This document shows positions 1-8,983 of a DNA stretch of 64,000 bases, piece after piece (position 1 is the stretch's first letter; each line of letters opens with the position of its first letter). The DNA is from JAZKIX01 sp040384645 (GTDB taxonomy: Bacteria; Pseudomonadota; Gammaproteobacteria; Burkholderiales; Burkholderiaceae_D): positions 21,103-85,102 of the forward strand of contig JAZKIX010000010.1 of NCBI GenBank assembly GCA_040384645.1. The letters are read 5' to 3'. The notes beneath the pieces are model-generated. The model was given only the letters and a program-made list of their open reading frames with translations. It was not told where the DNA came from and did no database searches. The translations under genes and the position numbers were made by a program.

Positions 1-460
1 AAGCCACCACCAGATTGACTACCAAGCCGATGCCAGCCACGATGAAGACGGCTTCGCCGCGCACCATTTCCGGCTTGGCAAAACGTTGAACTGCTTCAAA
101 ACAAATCCACGCCACTACGGCCAGCATCGCCAGCCCATTGATGAATGCGGCCAGTGCCTCGGCCCGGCCAAAGCCGAAGGAATGCTTGGCCGATGGCGGA
201 CGTTTGGCGATGATTTGCGCCAGCAGCGCTAGCCCAAGCGCCGCAGCATCGGTCACCATGTGGCCGGCATCGGAAATAAGCGCCAGTGAGTTGGACCAAA
301 TGCCGGCGATCACTTCGACACAGGCAAAGCCAAGTGTGAGTACCACAGCCCAACCCAGAATTGCCAGGCTGCGATTCTCAAAAGAATGGCTGTGCTTGGC
401 GTCGCCGGCCCGATGTTCATGCAAGTGATCGGAGGCGGTTACTGACGAATGTTTTGACAT
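1..460 (-). CDS. Cation diffusion facilitator (CDF) metal efflux transporter, 3' part outside the window
   Basis: Inner-membrane proton/metal antiporter expected to export Zn(II), Co(II) or similar ions. Reading the minus strand from the ATG at 460 gives 153 codons open to the window edge. The N-terminus is histidine-rich (several His in the first 25 residues), then hydrophobic segments at about 31-52, 57-80 and 95-115 follow. The motif SDAGHMVTDA (about residues 63-72) carries the D..HxxxD metal-site signature of CDF transmembrane helix 2. ZitB/CzcD-like proteins are about 300 residues, so roughly half is seen. It is divergent from hyi with 149 bases between. The family is clear; the metal cannot be told. 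Confidence 0.88.
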   Translation of the reverse strand, partial: MSKHSSVTASDHLHEHRAGDAKHSHSFENRSLAILGWAVVLTLGFACVEVIAGIWSNSLALISDAGHMVTDAAALGLALLAQIIAKRPPSAKHSFGFGRAEALAAFINGLAMLAVVAWICFEAVQRFAKPEMVRGEAVFIVAGIGLVVNLVVA

Positions 461-609
461 GGAAATTGAATGTGGATGATCGGGTTGGCTGGCTTAATGA
501 AGTTGCAGGCCGGTCAGCGAGGTAGAATTATCCGCTAAATCGCGCTGGCGGTTTTCATTCGGTTTTCAGACAAGTTTTATTTTGTCTCTATTCAATCTGT
601 AATCGACCC

Positions 610-1413
610 ATGCCAAAATTCGCCGCCAATCTGAGCATGATGTACACCGAATATCCGTTTTTGGATACGCAGCAGACGGATCGTTTTGCCGCTGCGGCGG
701 CCGATGGCTTCGTCGGTATCGAGTTTCTTTTTCCGTACGATTTTGCGCCTGAAGCCATCAAGGACAGGCTGGACAAGCATGGCTTGAGCCAAGTGCTATT
801 TAATTGCCCGCCCGGCGATTGGGTGGCAGGCGAGCGTGGTTTGGCTTGTTTGCCCGGCCGGGAAAATGAATTCAAGCGCGGTATCGAAACCGCGTTGGCC
901 TATGCCGATGTGCTTGGCAACCGATGCTTGCATGTAATGGCGGGCTTGTTGCCGCTTGGGCAGTCGCGTGATCGCTATCAGGATATTTATCTGTCCAATC
1001 TTGCTTACGCCGCGCAGCAAGCGGCCAGTCATGGCATCACGATCTTGATTGAGCCGATCAATACGCGCGATATGCCAGGGTATTTTCTATATCGGCAAGA
1101 GGATGCACACGCAATCTGCCAACAAATCGGCGCGGCTAATGTCAAGGTGCAATTCGATATCTATCACTGCCAAATCATGCAAGGCGATCTGGCCAGCACC
1201 ATGAGCCGCGATATTGCGGGTATAGGCCATATACAAATTGCTGGCGTGCCGGGGCGACATGAGCCGGATCAAGGTGAGATTAATTACCCCTACTTGTTTA
1301 ATTTGATGGATGAACTGGATTACGCTGGCTGGGTCGGTTGCGAATACCGCCCTCTTGCCGGGACTTCAGCTGGACTTGGCTGGCTAAACCCTTGGCTTTT
1401 AGCAAAGGCATGA
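610..1413 (+). CDS. hyi: Hydroxypyruvate isomerase family protein (Hyi/OtnI)
   Basis: A 267-residue TIM-barrel sugar isomerase of the AP-endonuclease-2-like superfamily. Hyi interconverts hydroxypyruvate and tartronate semialdehyde in glyoxylate metabolism; close relatives (OtnI) isomerise 2-oxo-tetronates. Visible landmarks are the start MPKFAANLSMMY, the acidic metal-site strands LIEPIN and VKVQFDIYHCQ, the histidine segment IGHIQIAGVPGRHEPDQGE, and the final GCEYRP. Length fits the family (about 258-265). No gcl or glxR gene is next to it, so pathway assignment is by family only. A short inverted repeat (TAGCG/CGCTA) after the stop lies just before tRNA-Val. Confidence 0.88.
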   Translation: MPKFAANLSMMYTEYPFLDTQQTDRFAAAAADGFVGIEFLFPYDFAPEAIKDRLDKHGLSQVLFNCPPGDWVAGERGLACLPGRENEFKRGIETALAYADVLGNRCLHVMAGLLPLGQSRDRYQDIYLSNLAYAAQQAASHGITILIEPINTRDMPGYFLYRQEDAHAICQQIGAANVKVQFDIYHCQIMQGDLASTMSRDIAGIGHIQIAGVPGRHEPDQGEINYPYLFNLMDELDYAGWVGCEYRPLAGTSAGLGWLNPWLLAKA

Positions 1414-1472
1414 GATTTTTGCTTTGATGGGCTAGCGAGAACGCTAATTTGTCGTTATACTTGCGCCTCTTT

Positions 1473-1549
1473 AGGGGGTTAGCTCAGCTGGTTAGAGCGC
1501 TTCGTTGACATCGAAGAGGTCGTTGGTTCGATTCCAATACTCCCTACCA
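1473..1549 (+). tRNA. tRNA-Val, anticodon GAC
   Basis: A 77-base cloverleaf with encoded CCA. The acceptor strand AGGGGGT pairs with ACTCCCT (one G-U). The D arm is GCTC/GAGC, and the anticodon stem CTTCG/CGAAG encloses loop TTGACAT with anticodon GAC. The T arm is GTTGG-TTCGATT-CCAAT. A possible -10 box TATACT lies at 1456-1461, with no convincing -35 box. Confidence 0.97.
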
Positions 1550-1606
1550 TGATTCTTGATTTGCAGTGTTTTGCATCTCACTAAGAGCGAGAAAGGCAAC
1601 CCGGTT

Positions 1607-1651
1607 ATGACACCGCGAACTACCACTAATCTGGTGTGCGAGCGACATTAG
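1607..1651 (+). CDS. Putative threonine-rich leader peptide upstream of thrS
   Basis: A 14-codon frame reading MTPRTTTNLVCERH and a stop. Four codons are Thr (ACA, then ACT ACC ACT in a row). A Shine-Dalgarno-like AAAGG lies ten bases before the ATG. The stem ACTAAT (1625-1630) / ATTAGT (1647-1652) overlaps the Thr codons. A strong factor-independent terminator stands at 1681-1710, ahead of thrS. This is the usual layout of ribosome-mediated attenuation: stalling at Thr codons when charged tRNA-Thr is short would change folding before the terminator. The competing fold I can find (six T at 1659-1664 against the A run at 1680-1686) disrupts only the A-rich foot of the terminator. The terminator could simply end the tRNA-Val transcript, so the call is an inference. 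Confidence 0.5.
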   Translation: MTPRTTTNLVCERH

Positions 1652-1680
1652 TCGGGACTTTTTTCGTTATTTGATTTTGA

Positions 1681-1710
1681 AAAAAAGCGCGGCTAGTCCG
1701 CGCTTTTTTT
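1681..1710 (+). terminator. Factor-independent terminator or attenuator before thrS
   Basis: The arms GCGCGG and CCGCGC close on loop CTAGT, flanked by an A run and a run of seven T. It ends the tRNA-Val/leader transcript or acts as the attenuator for thrS. Confidence 0.85.
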
Positions 1711-1784
1711 CGTCTGCATTTTAATTTTCTAATTTTTCTTCCGGTGTTTGGCATCCTAAAACACCCCTTGATTTGGAGATCAGC

Positions 1785-3692
1785 ATGATTTCAGTCCGAC
1801 TTCCCGATGGTTCGCAACGTCAATTCGAGGCGCCCACGACCGTGGCGCAAGTGGCAGCCAGTATTGGCGCCGGCTTGGCCAAGGCTGCGCTGGCCGGCAA
1901 GGTCAATGGCAAGCTGGTCGATACCTCGTTTCTGATCGAGCAAGACATCGATCTGGCTATCGTGACCGACAAGGATGCGGACGGGTTGGAAGTCATTCGC
2001 CATTCGACTGCACATTTGCTGGCTTATGCAGTGAAGGAGTTGTTTCCTGAAGCGCAAGTGACCATCGGTCCTGTGATTGAAAACGGCTTTTTCTACGATT
2101 TCTCGTACAAGCGCCCATTCACACCTGAAGATTTGGTGGCGATCGAAAAGAAAATGGGCGAGCTGGCTAAAAAAGACGAGCCGGTGTCGCGCAAAGTGTT
2201 GCCACGCGACGAAGCGGTAGCCTATTTCAAGTCCATCGGCGAAGCTTATAAAGCCGAAATCATCGAATCGATTCCTGCTGACCAAGATGTCTCACTCTAT
2301 ACAGAAGGTAAATTTACCGATCTGTGCCGTGGCCCGCACGTGCCATCGACTGGCAAGTTGAAAATATTCAAGCTGATGAAGTTAGCCGGTGCTTACTGGC
2401 GCGGCGATTCCAAGAATGAAATGCTCCAGCGGGTTTATGGTACGGCTTGGGCTAAGAAAGAGGATCAGGAAACCTATTTGTTCATGCTGGAAGAGGCGGA
2501 GAAACGCGATCACCGTAAGCTGGGTCGCGCGCTTGATTTATTTCATTTCCAGGAAGAAGCGCCAGGACTGATTTTTTGGCATCCCAAAGGCTGGACCGTA
2601 TGGCAGCAAGTTGAACAATACATGCGCCGCGTTTATCAGGAAACTGGTTATCAGGAAGTAAAGGCACCGCAGATCTTGGATCGCAGCCTGTGGGAAAAAA
2701 CCGGGCACTGGGAAAATTATCGCGACAATATGTTCGTCACGGAGTCGGAAAGCCGCTCCTACGCGCTGAAGCCGATGAATTGCCCCGGCCACATCCAAAT
2801 TTTCAATAACGACTTGCGCAGCTATCGCGATTTGCCATTGCGTTACGGCGAATTTGGCCAATGCCATCGTAATGAACCATCCGGTGCCTTGCACGGCATG
2901 ATGCGTGTGCGTGGTTTCACGCAGGACGATGGTCATATTTTTTGTACCGAAGAGCAGATTGCAGCCGAAGTGAAGGCTTTTCATACGCAGGCGATGGAGG
3001 TCTATACCGCGTTTGGCTTTGCCAATATCGATGTCAAACTTGCATTGCGTCCTGATAGCCGTATCGGCAGTGAAGAAAGTTGGGATCTAGCCGAGGAAAC
3101 CCTGCGTGCCGGCTTGCGTGCTTGCGATGTGAGCTGGACCGAATTGCCGGGTGAAGGCGCGTTTTACGGGCCCAAGATTGAGTATCATTTAAAAGATAGT
3201 CTCGGCCGCGCCTGGCAAGTCGGCACCATGCAAATTGATCCTTCGATGCCGGGCCGTTTGGGCGCGGAATATGTATCTATTGATAATAGCCGGAAAACGC
3301 CGGTCATGTTGCATCGCGCGATTGTCGGATCGCTAGAGCGTTTCATCGGAATCCTGATCGAGAACTACGCTGGTGCTTTCCCAATGTGGCTGGCGCCGGT
3401 GCAAATTGCCGTGCTCAATATCTCCGATGCCTCGTCGGAATACGCCCAAAACATTGCGCAAATCCTGAAGAAACAAGGGTTTAGAGTGCAAGCCGATTTG
3501 CGTAACGAGAAAATAACCTATAAAATACGCGAGCATTCGCTTCAGAAACTGCCCTACATCATCGTAGTTGGCGACAAAGAGCGCGATGCAAACACAGTGG
3601 CCGTGCGAGCGCGAGGCAATGTTGATCTGGGTGTCATGCAGATTAATACACTGGTGGAACGCCTCAAAAATGAGGTCGACACCAAAGCCTGA
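1785..3692 (+). CDS. thrS: Threonyl-tRNA synthetase
   Basis: Cytoplasmic class II synthetase that charges tRNA-Thr. I chose the ATG at 1785 (MISVRLPDGS, 635 residues) because GGAG at 1775-1778 is well spaced for it; the in-frame TTG at 1773 overlaps that site. Order: N-terminal TGS domain (about 1-62), editing domain with HSTAH (73-77, the HxxxH editing site), class II core with MNCPGH and LHGMMRVRGF, and anticodon-binding domain beginning near APVQIAVLNI. Length matches E. coli ThrS (642). It heads thrS-infC-rpmI-rplT on one strand. A threonine-rich leader frame and terminator upstream suggest attenuation. Confidence 0.98.
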   Translation: MISVRLPDGSQRQFEAPTTVAQVAASIGAGLAKAALAGKVNGKLVDTSFLIEQDIDLAIVTDKDADGLEVIRHSTAHLLAYAVKELFPEAQVTIGPVIENGFFYDFSYKRPFTPEDLVAIEKKMGELAKKDEPVSRKVLPRDEAVAYFKSIGEAYKAEIIESIPADQDVSLYTEGKFTDLCRGPHVPSTGKLKIFKLMKLAGAYWRGDSKNEMLQRVYGTAWAKKEDQETYLFMLEEAEKRDHRKLGRALDLFHFQEEAPGLIFWHPKGWTVWQQVEQYMRRVYQETGYQEVKAPQILDRSLWEKTGHWENYRDNMFVTESESRSYALKPMNCPGHIQIFNNDLRSYRDLPLRYGEFGQCHRNEPSGALHGMMRVRGFTQDDGHIFCTEEQIAAEVKAFHTQAMEVYTAFGFANIDVKLALRPDSRIGSEESWDLAEETLRAGLRACDVSWTELPGEGAFYGPKIEYHLKDSLGRAWQVGTMQIDPSMPGRLGAEYVSIDNSRKTPVMLHRAIVGSLERFIGILIENYAGAFPMWLAPVQIAVLNISDASSEYAQNIAQILKKQGFRVQADLRNEKITYKIREHSLQKLPYIIVVGDKERDANTVAVRARGNVDLGVMQINTLVERLKNEVDTKA

Positions 3693-3751
3693 CCGGTAAG
3701 TCCGGAGCGCAAGAGCACGGCTTAATTATTTGATTTTTAAAGGAAATTACA

Positions 3752-4273
3752 ATAGCTACTGACAAGTCACATCGCATCAATGGCGAAATTACCGCCCCGG
3801 AAATGCGTCTAAGTGGAGTCGAGAACGAACCTTTGGGTATCGTAACTTTGGCCGAAGCCTTCCGCCTCGCGGAAGAAGCAAACGTGGATCTGGTGGAAAT
3901 CGCGCCGACCGCCCAGCCGCCGGTGTGCCGTTTGATGGATTATGGCAAGTTCAAGTATTCCGAGCAAAAAAAGGCGCACGAAGCCAAGCTGAAACAGAAA
4001 ATCATCCTGGTCAAGGAAGTTAAATTCCGCCCAGGTACCGATGACGGTGACTACAACATCAAGTTGCGTAATCTGGTCAAGTTTCTGGATGACGGCGATA
4101 AGACCAAGATCACATTGCGTTTCCGCGGACGTGAAATGGCGCATCAGGATATTGGTTTCCGCATGCTGGAACGTTTGAAAGCTGATCTGGAGCCGTATGG
4201 CCAGGTTGAGCAGTTTCCAAAGATGGAAGGCCGCCAGATGATTATGGTGCTGGCGCCAAAGAAGAAAAAGTAA
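3752..4273 (+). CDS. infC: Translation initiation factor IF-3, AUA start codon
   Basis: IF-3 binds the 30S subunit, prevents early 50S joining and checks the start codon. The first in-frame ATG (3803) would cut off the conserved start ATDKSHRINGEI. Reading upstream restores it, beginning at ATA (3752-3754), seven bases after AAGGA (3740-3744). The protein is then 173 residues, like E. coli IF-3 (180). An ATT at 3746 is also in frame but touches the ribosome site. The N-domain (LVEIAPTAQPPVCRLMDYGK), linker and C-domain (KFRPGTDDGDYNIK, FRGREMAHQDIG) are complete. IF-3 represses its own mRNA through such non-AUG starts (AUU in E. coli), so AUA fits autoregulation. Confidence 0.96.
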   Translation: MATDKSHRINGEITAPEMRLSGVENEPLGIVTLAEAFRLAEEANVDLVEIAPTAQPPVCRLMDYGKFKYSEQKKAHEAKLKQKIILVKEVKFRPGTDDGDYNIKLRNLVKFLDDGDKTKITLRFRGREMAHQDIGFRMLERLKADLEPYGQVEQFPKMEGRQMIMVLAPKKKK

Positions 4274-4283
4274 GATTCGCATG

Positions 4284-4419
4284 AATCGTCCAGCAATGGG
4301 CGATTTAAGCAATAGCAGCAGACTCGATTCTGCTGCAAAACAAGTGGGAGCAGGCATCTAAGTACAACAACACGTTGTCACCTGCAATCATGTTAAAAAT
4401 GGAGCTGTCCCAAGGACAG
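4284..4419 (+). promoter_or_regulatory. Hairpin-rich leader between infC and rpmI (candidate L20 autoregulatory site)
   Basis: Four hairpins fill this interval: AATCG..CGATT (4284-4305), GCAGCAG..CTGCTGC (4315-4336), GCAGG..CCTGC with inner ACAAC/GTTGT (4350-4385), and CTGTCC-CAA-GGACAG (4405-4419). The last one hides the rpmI ribosome site (AAGGA, 4412-4416), seven bases upstream of its start region. In E. coli and in Bacillus, L20 represses this operon through a structured leader. The structure is seen; L20 control here is inferred. Confidence 0.5.
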
Positions 4420-4426
4420 ATGTGCT

Positions 4427-4624
4427 ATGCCTAAAATGAAGACAAAAAGCGCCGCTAAAAAGCGCTTTCGTGTACGTCCAGGTGGAACGGTTAAATGTGG
4501 TCATGCTTTCAAGCGCCATATCTTGACCAAGAAAACCACTAAAAATAAGCGTCAATTGCGCGGTAATACCAATGTTCATGCTCATGACGTCGCTTCTGTC
4601 ATGCGTATGATGCCTACAGCTTAA
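4427..4624 (+). CDS. rpmI: 50S ribosomal protein L35
   Basis: A 65-residue basic large-subunit protein. MPKMKTKSAAKKRFRVRPGG is the family's start and HILTKKTTKNKRQLRG the conserved middle; length is exactly typical. It lies between infC and rplT, 27 bases before rplT, and its ribosome site is within a small hairpin. Co-transcribed with its neighbours. Confidence 0.98.
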   Translation: MPKMKTKSAAKKRFRVRPGGTVKCGHAFKRHILTKKTTKNKRQLRGNTNVHAHDVASVMRMMPTA

Positions 4625-4651
4625 CCTCACACTCGATATTAAGGAGTTACT

Positions 4652-5011
4652 ATGCCTAGAGTAAAACGTGGGGTCACAGCACGGGCCCGCCATAAAAAAA
4701 TCCTCGTACAAGCCAAAGGCTATCGTGGTCGTCGCAGTAAAGTCTACCGTATTGCCAAGCAAGCAGTTATGCGCGCTGGTCAATATGCTTACCGTGATCG
4801 TCGTAACAAGAAGCGCGTGTTCCGCGCATTGTGGATCACCCGTATCAACGCGGCTTCGCGTGAACACGGCCTGACCTACAGCGTATTCATGAATGGCCTG
4901 AAACGCGCCTCTATCGAACTGGACCGTAAGGTCTTGGCTGATATGGCCGTGATGGACAAGCCAGCGTTTGCTGCAATTGTCAATCAGGTTAAAGCGACTA
5001 TCGCTGCGTAA
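4652..5011 (+). CDS. rplT: 50S ribosomal protein L20
   Basis: A 119-residue 23S rRNA-binding protein essential for early 50S assembly and the usual repressor of rpmI-rplT translation. The start MPRVKRGVTARARHKKIL, the middle AYRDRRNKKRVFRALWITRI and the length are all canonical. The ribosome site is AAGGAG at 4641-4646. A strong terminator at 5056-5087 closes the operon ahead of pheS. Confidence 0.98.
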   Translation: MPRVKRGVTARARHKKILVQAKGYRGRRSKVYRIAKQAVMRAGQYAYRDRRNKKRVFRALWITRINAASREHGLTYSVFMNGLKRASIELDRKVLADMAVMDKPAFAAIVNQVKATIAA

Positions 5012-5055
5012 GTGATTCAGTAGCGCATCATCTTCGGGTGATGCTGCAAATTTAG

Positions 5056-5087
5056 CGGGGCAGAGGTAAATACCTGTGCCCCGTTTT
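5056..5087 (+). terminator. Terminator after rplT
   Basis: CGGGGCA pairs with TGCCCCG, with inner GGTA/TACC, followed by TTTTATTTTG. It lies between rplT and pheS and could be either the operon end or a pheS attenuator; no Phe-rich leader frame is visible. Confidence 0.85.
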
Positions 5088-5155
5088 ATTTTGTTTTATT
5101 TCTTATTAATTAAGCTTCCTTTTTCGGCTTCCTTTTTCATGAGCGGAAGAACCGT

Positions 5156-6172
5156 ATGACCTCCCTAGAACAATTAGTAAGCCAGGCGCAAGCCGAATTC
5201 GCCGCTGCGTCCGATGCTGCCGCGCTGGAAAATGCCAAAGCGCGATATCTGGGCAAGACTGGACAGATCACCGAGCAAATGAAGGGCCTGGGCAAGCTTG
5301 CGCCGGACGAACGCAAATTGCAGGGCGCGATCATTAACGCGGCCAAGGATCAAATCGAATCCGCGCTCAATGCGCGGCGCGATGCCTTGTCCGATGCGCA
5401 AATGCAGACGCGCCTGAATGCTGAAGCCATCGACGTTACCTTGCCCGGACGCGGTCGCGGTATCGGTGGGATTCATCCGGTCATGCGCACTTGGGAACGG
5501 GTCGAACAAATTTTCGGCTCGATCGGTTTCGATGTGGCCGATGGCCCCGAAATCGAGACCGACTGGACCAATTTCACTGCCTTAAATAGCCCGGAAAATC
5601 ATCCTGCGCGGTCGATGCAAGATACTTTTTACATCGACGGTAAAGATACGCAGGGCAAGCCGCTCTTGCTGCGCACCCACACCAGCCCAATGCAAGTGCG
5701 TTATGCGCGCACCCATCAATTGCCGATCAAGGTCATCGCACCCGGTCGTACTTACCGCGTCGATAGCGATGCGACTCATTCGCCGATGTTTCATCAGGTC
5801 GAAGGTCTGTGGATTGCAGAAGACATCAGTTTTGCCGATTTGAAAGGCGTGTATCTTAATTTCGTCAAAGCGTTTTTTGAAACCGACGATTTGCAAGTGC
5901 GTTTCCGTCCTTCGTATTTCCCGTTTACCGAACCCTCGGCCGAGATTGATATCGCTTTTGGCAGCGGCCCCTTGAAAGGGCGTTGGTTAGAGGTCTCCGG
6001 TGCCGGCCAAGTGCATCCAACAGTGGTGCGCAATATGGGAATCGATCCAGAGAAATATATCGGTTTTGCTTTCGGTTCCGGTCTGGAACGCCTGACGATG
6101 CTGCGTTATGGCATTAACGATCTGCGCCAGTTCTACGAAGGCGATTTGCGTTTCCTGAAACAATTCAATTAA
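5156..6172 (+). CDS. pheS: Phenylalanyl-tRNA synthetase alpha subunit
   Basis: Catalytic alpha chain of the alpha2-beta2 class II synthetase that charges tRNA-Phe. It has 338 residues, usual for the family (327-350). An N-terminal coiled-coil tRNA-binding arm (about 1-85) precedes the catalytic core, with HPVMRTWERVEQIF, the motif-2 segment GRTYRVDSDATHSPMFHQVE and motif 3 GFAFGSGLERLTMLRYG near the end. The ribosome site GGAAG (5144-5148) favours the ATG at 5156. A six-codon frame (5139-5159) overlaps this start by ATGA. pheT follows after 74 bases. Confidence 0.98.
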   Translation: MTSLEQLVSQAQAEFAAASDAAALENAKARYLGKTGQITEQMKGLGKLAPDERKLQGAIINAAKDQIESALNARRDALSDAQMQTRLNAEAIDVTLPGRGRGIGGIHPVMRTWERVEQIFGSIGFDVADGPEIETDWTNFTALNSPENHPARSMQDTFYIDGKDTQGKPLLLRTHTSPMQVRYARTHQLPIKVIAPGRTYRVDSDATHSPMFHQVEGLWIAEDISFADLKGVYLNFVKAFFETDDLQVRFRPSYFPFTEPSAEIDIAFGSGPLKGRWLEVSGAGQVHPTVVRNMGIDPEKYIGFAFGSGLERLTMLRYGINDLRQFYEGDLRFLKQFN

Positions 6173-6246
6173 ATATTCAGCGGCCGACCGGCTCACATCA
6201 AACGATTTGAGCCGACCGGATATCGCTGCGGCAAAAGGTTTTTATC

Positions 6247-8741
6247 ATGCAATTTTCTGAAAACTGGCTTCGTACCATGGTCAATCCGGATATTACTTCG
6301 GATGCGTTGGCACATTTGTTGACCATGTCGGGATTGGAAGTCGAAGAAGTCGAGCCAGTCGCGCCGCCATTTTCCAAGGTGGTGGTGGGGAAAGTATTGG
6401 AGTTGGTGCGTCATCCAAATGCCGACCGCTTGAATGTATGCCAAGTTGATGTCGGTACCGGCACGATTCTTAATATCGTGTGTGGTGCGCCCAATGTGCG
6501 GGCCGGCATGAAAGTGGTGTGTGCCATGGCAGGTGCCGTATTACCGCCAGGTGCAGATGGTAAGCCGTTTGAAATCAAGGTCGGCGAATTGCGCGGTGTG
6601 GAATCGCAAGGCATGTTGTGTTCAGCCCGCGAATTGAAGCTGTCCGACGAGCAGGGCGGCTTGATCGATTTGCCGGAAGACGCGCCAGTGGGACAGAATT
6701 TCCGCGATTATTATTTGCTCGACGATTTGAAGTTCACCATTAAGTTGACGCCGAACAAGGCTGATTGCCTGTCGGTATTGGGTGTAGCACGGGAGGTAGC
6801 AGCGCTGACCGGTTCACCCTTGAAAATGCCGGTATACAAAGCGGTGGCAGTCAGTATTCCCGACATCTTGCCGGTCAAGGTGTCGGCGCCAGATCTGTGT
6901 GGACGTTTTTCTGGGCGCATCATTCGCAATGTCAATGCCAAAGCGCAAACGCCGGATTGGATGAAGCAGCGTTTGGAACGCAGCGGGCAGCGCCCGATTT
7001 CTGCATTGGTCGATATTTCCAATTACGTCATGCTGGAATTGGGACGGCCGAGCCATGTCTTTGACCTTGCCAAAATTCATGGCGGGATGGATGTACGCTG
7101 GGGCAAAAAAGGCGAGTCAATCAAGCTGCTTAATGGCAATACGGTGGAAGTGGACGAGTGGATCGGCGTGATTGCCGATGACCGTGAGCTTGAATCGCTG
7201 GCCGGCATCATGGGCGGCGACGCTACTGCGGTGTCGCTGGACACTACGGACATCTATTTGGAAGCGGCGTTCTGGTGGCCGCAATCGATCCAAGGCCGCG
7301 CCCGTCGTTTTAATTTTTCGACCGATGCCGCGCATCGTTTTGAACGCGGTGTCGATTACGCCACCACGGTGGAACATATCGAGCGCATCACCGCCTTGAT
7401 CGTGGAAATCTGCGGCGGCACAGAGGCGCTTGGCGTCGGCCCGATCGACGACCATATCGTCAATTTGCCGCAACGCGCGCCAGTAACCTTGCGCACCGCG
7501 CGCGCCGCCAAAGTCATTGGCGTGCCGGTTTCGGATGCGCAAATTGCTGATATTTTCACCCGCCTTGGCCTGGCGTTTACCCAAGAACCCGGCTTGTTTA
7601 CCGTCACTTCGCCGCCCTATCGTTTCGATATTGAAATCGAAGAAGATNNNNNNNNNNTAGTCACGAATATTTTTCACTTTCTGAGCAAATCGATATCGCA
7701 ATTGAAGAAGATTTGATCGAAGAAGTGGTACGGGTTTATGGCTTTGAAAACATTCCCGCCCTGCCGCCAGTGGCGCCGAATGAGATGCATATTCCGCTGG
7801 AAAATACGCGCTCTTTGTTTGCGATTCGTCATCGTTTAGCCGATCTTGATTTCCAGGAAGTGGTTAATTTCAGCTTCGTGGAAGAAGCGTGGGAAAGCGA
7901 TTTTTCGGCCAATACCAATCCGATCAAATTGCTCAATCCGATTGCCAGCCAGATGAACGTGATGCGTTCAAGCTTGATCGGCAGTTTATTGGCCAACGTC
8001 AAATACAATTTGAATCGCAAGGTAGCGCGGATTCGTGTGTTCGAAGTTGGCGCAGTGTTTTTACGCGATGCCAATGCGGTCGATGGCGCCTTGTCGGTGG
8101 CCGGTTTTAATCAACCCAAACACGTAGCCGCTATCGCTTATGGTGGCATCACCGAAGAACAATGGGGACTCGCTGCACGTAACGTCGACTATTTCGACGT
8201 CAAGGCCGATCTGGAAGCCTTGTTCGCGCCGAAATCTTTGCGTTTCGTCAAGGCTGAACATCCTGCACTGCATCCGGGACGGTCCGCCACTGTCGAACTT
8301 GATGGGCAAGCGATAGGCTTTATCGGCGAATTGCATCCACGCTGGCAGCAGAAATACGAGCTGCCGCTGGCACCGGTTTTGTTTGAAGTCGATGCTGCTG
8401 CCTTGCAGTTGCGCGATGTGGTGCAGAGTAAGGAATTGTCCAAGTTTCCAGCTGTGGTGCGTGACTTGGCCTTGTTGGTAAATCAAGCGATATTGGTACA
8501 AGAATTGATGGATGTTTTTGAGGCGGAACGGCAAAGCAATCCGGTTTGCCAAATCGTGCAAGCCATTGTTTTGTTTGATGAATATCGTGGTAAAGGACTC
8601 AATCCCGATGAAAAAAGTCTTGCATTCCGCTGTACCTTGCAAGATACTCAAAGCACCCTTCAAGATGATGCAGTCGATGCCGCAATCAATGCATTTTTAG
8701 ATGCTGCCAGCAAGAAGCTCAATGCAAAATTACGTGCTTAG
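6247..8741 (+). CDS. pheT: Phenylalanyl-tRNA synthetase beta subunit, interrupted by an assembly gap
   Basis: Large beta chain of PheRS: tRNA binding, structural core and editing of Tyr-tRNA-Phe. The first part (6247-7647) holds the EMAP-like tRNA-binding domain (HPNADRLNVCQVDVG, about 50-65), the B3/B4 editing domain and B5. Ten N fill 7648-7657. The second part continues in another frame from about 7659 with EEDLIEEVVRVYGFENIP and runs to the FDX-ACB domain and stop at 8741. Both flanks carry a version of DI.IEED, so contig ends seem to overlap without being joined. The expected length is about 800-815 residues. I treat it as one intact gene, not a pseudogene. Confidence 0.93.
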
Positions 8742-8983
8742 ATGTGGTCCGTGGTACTGAAGAAATCGGTTTTTACTGTGTTTAAATGGCGCAAATATTT
8801 GCGACTGGCAGTTTAAGCTGGGTAGGGCGATTCGATTTTTTCGGTATTGCAGATTTTTGAAGCGGATCGTCGGCATCGCCAGATTGGTAGTCGGTAGTGA
8901 ATCTGACGAACGCAGCGCAAGTGCAATACGCTTCAAACAAAACCCAATAAAAAATCAAATATGGCAGTGCAGGACCACACTCG

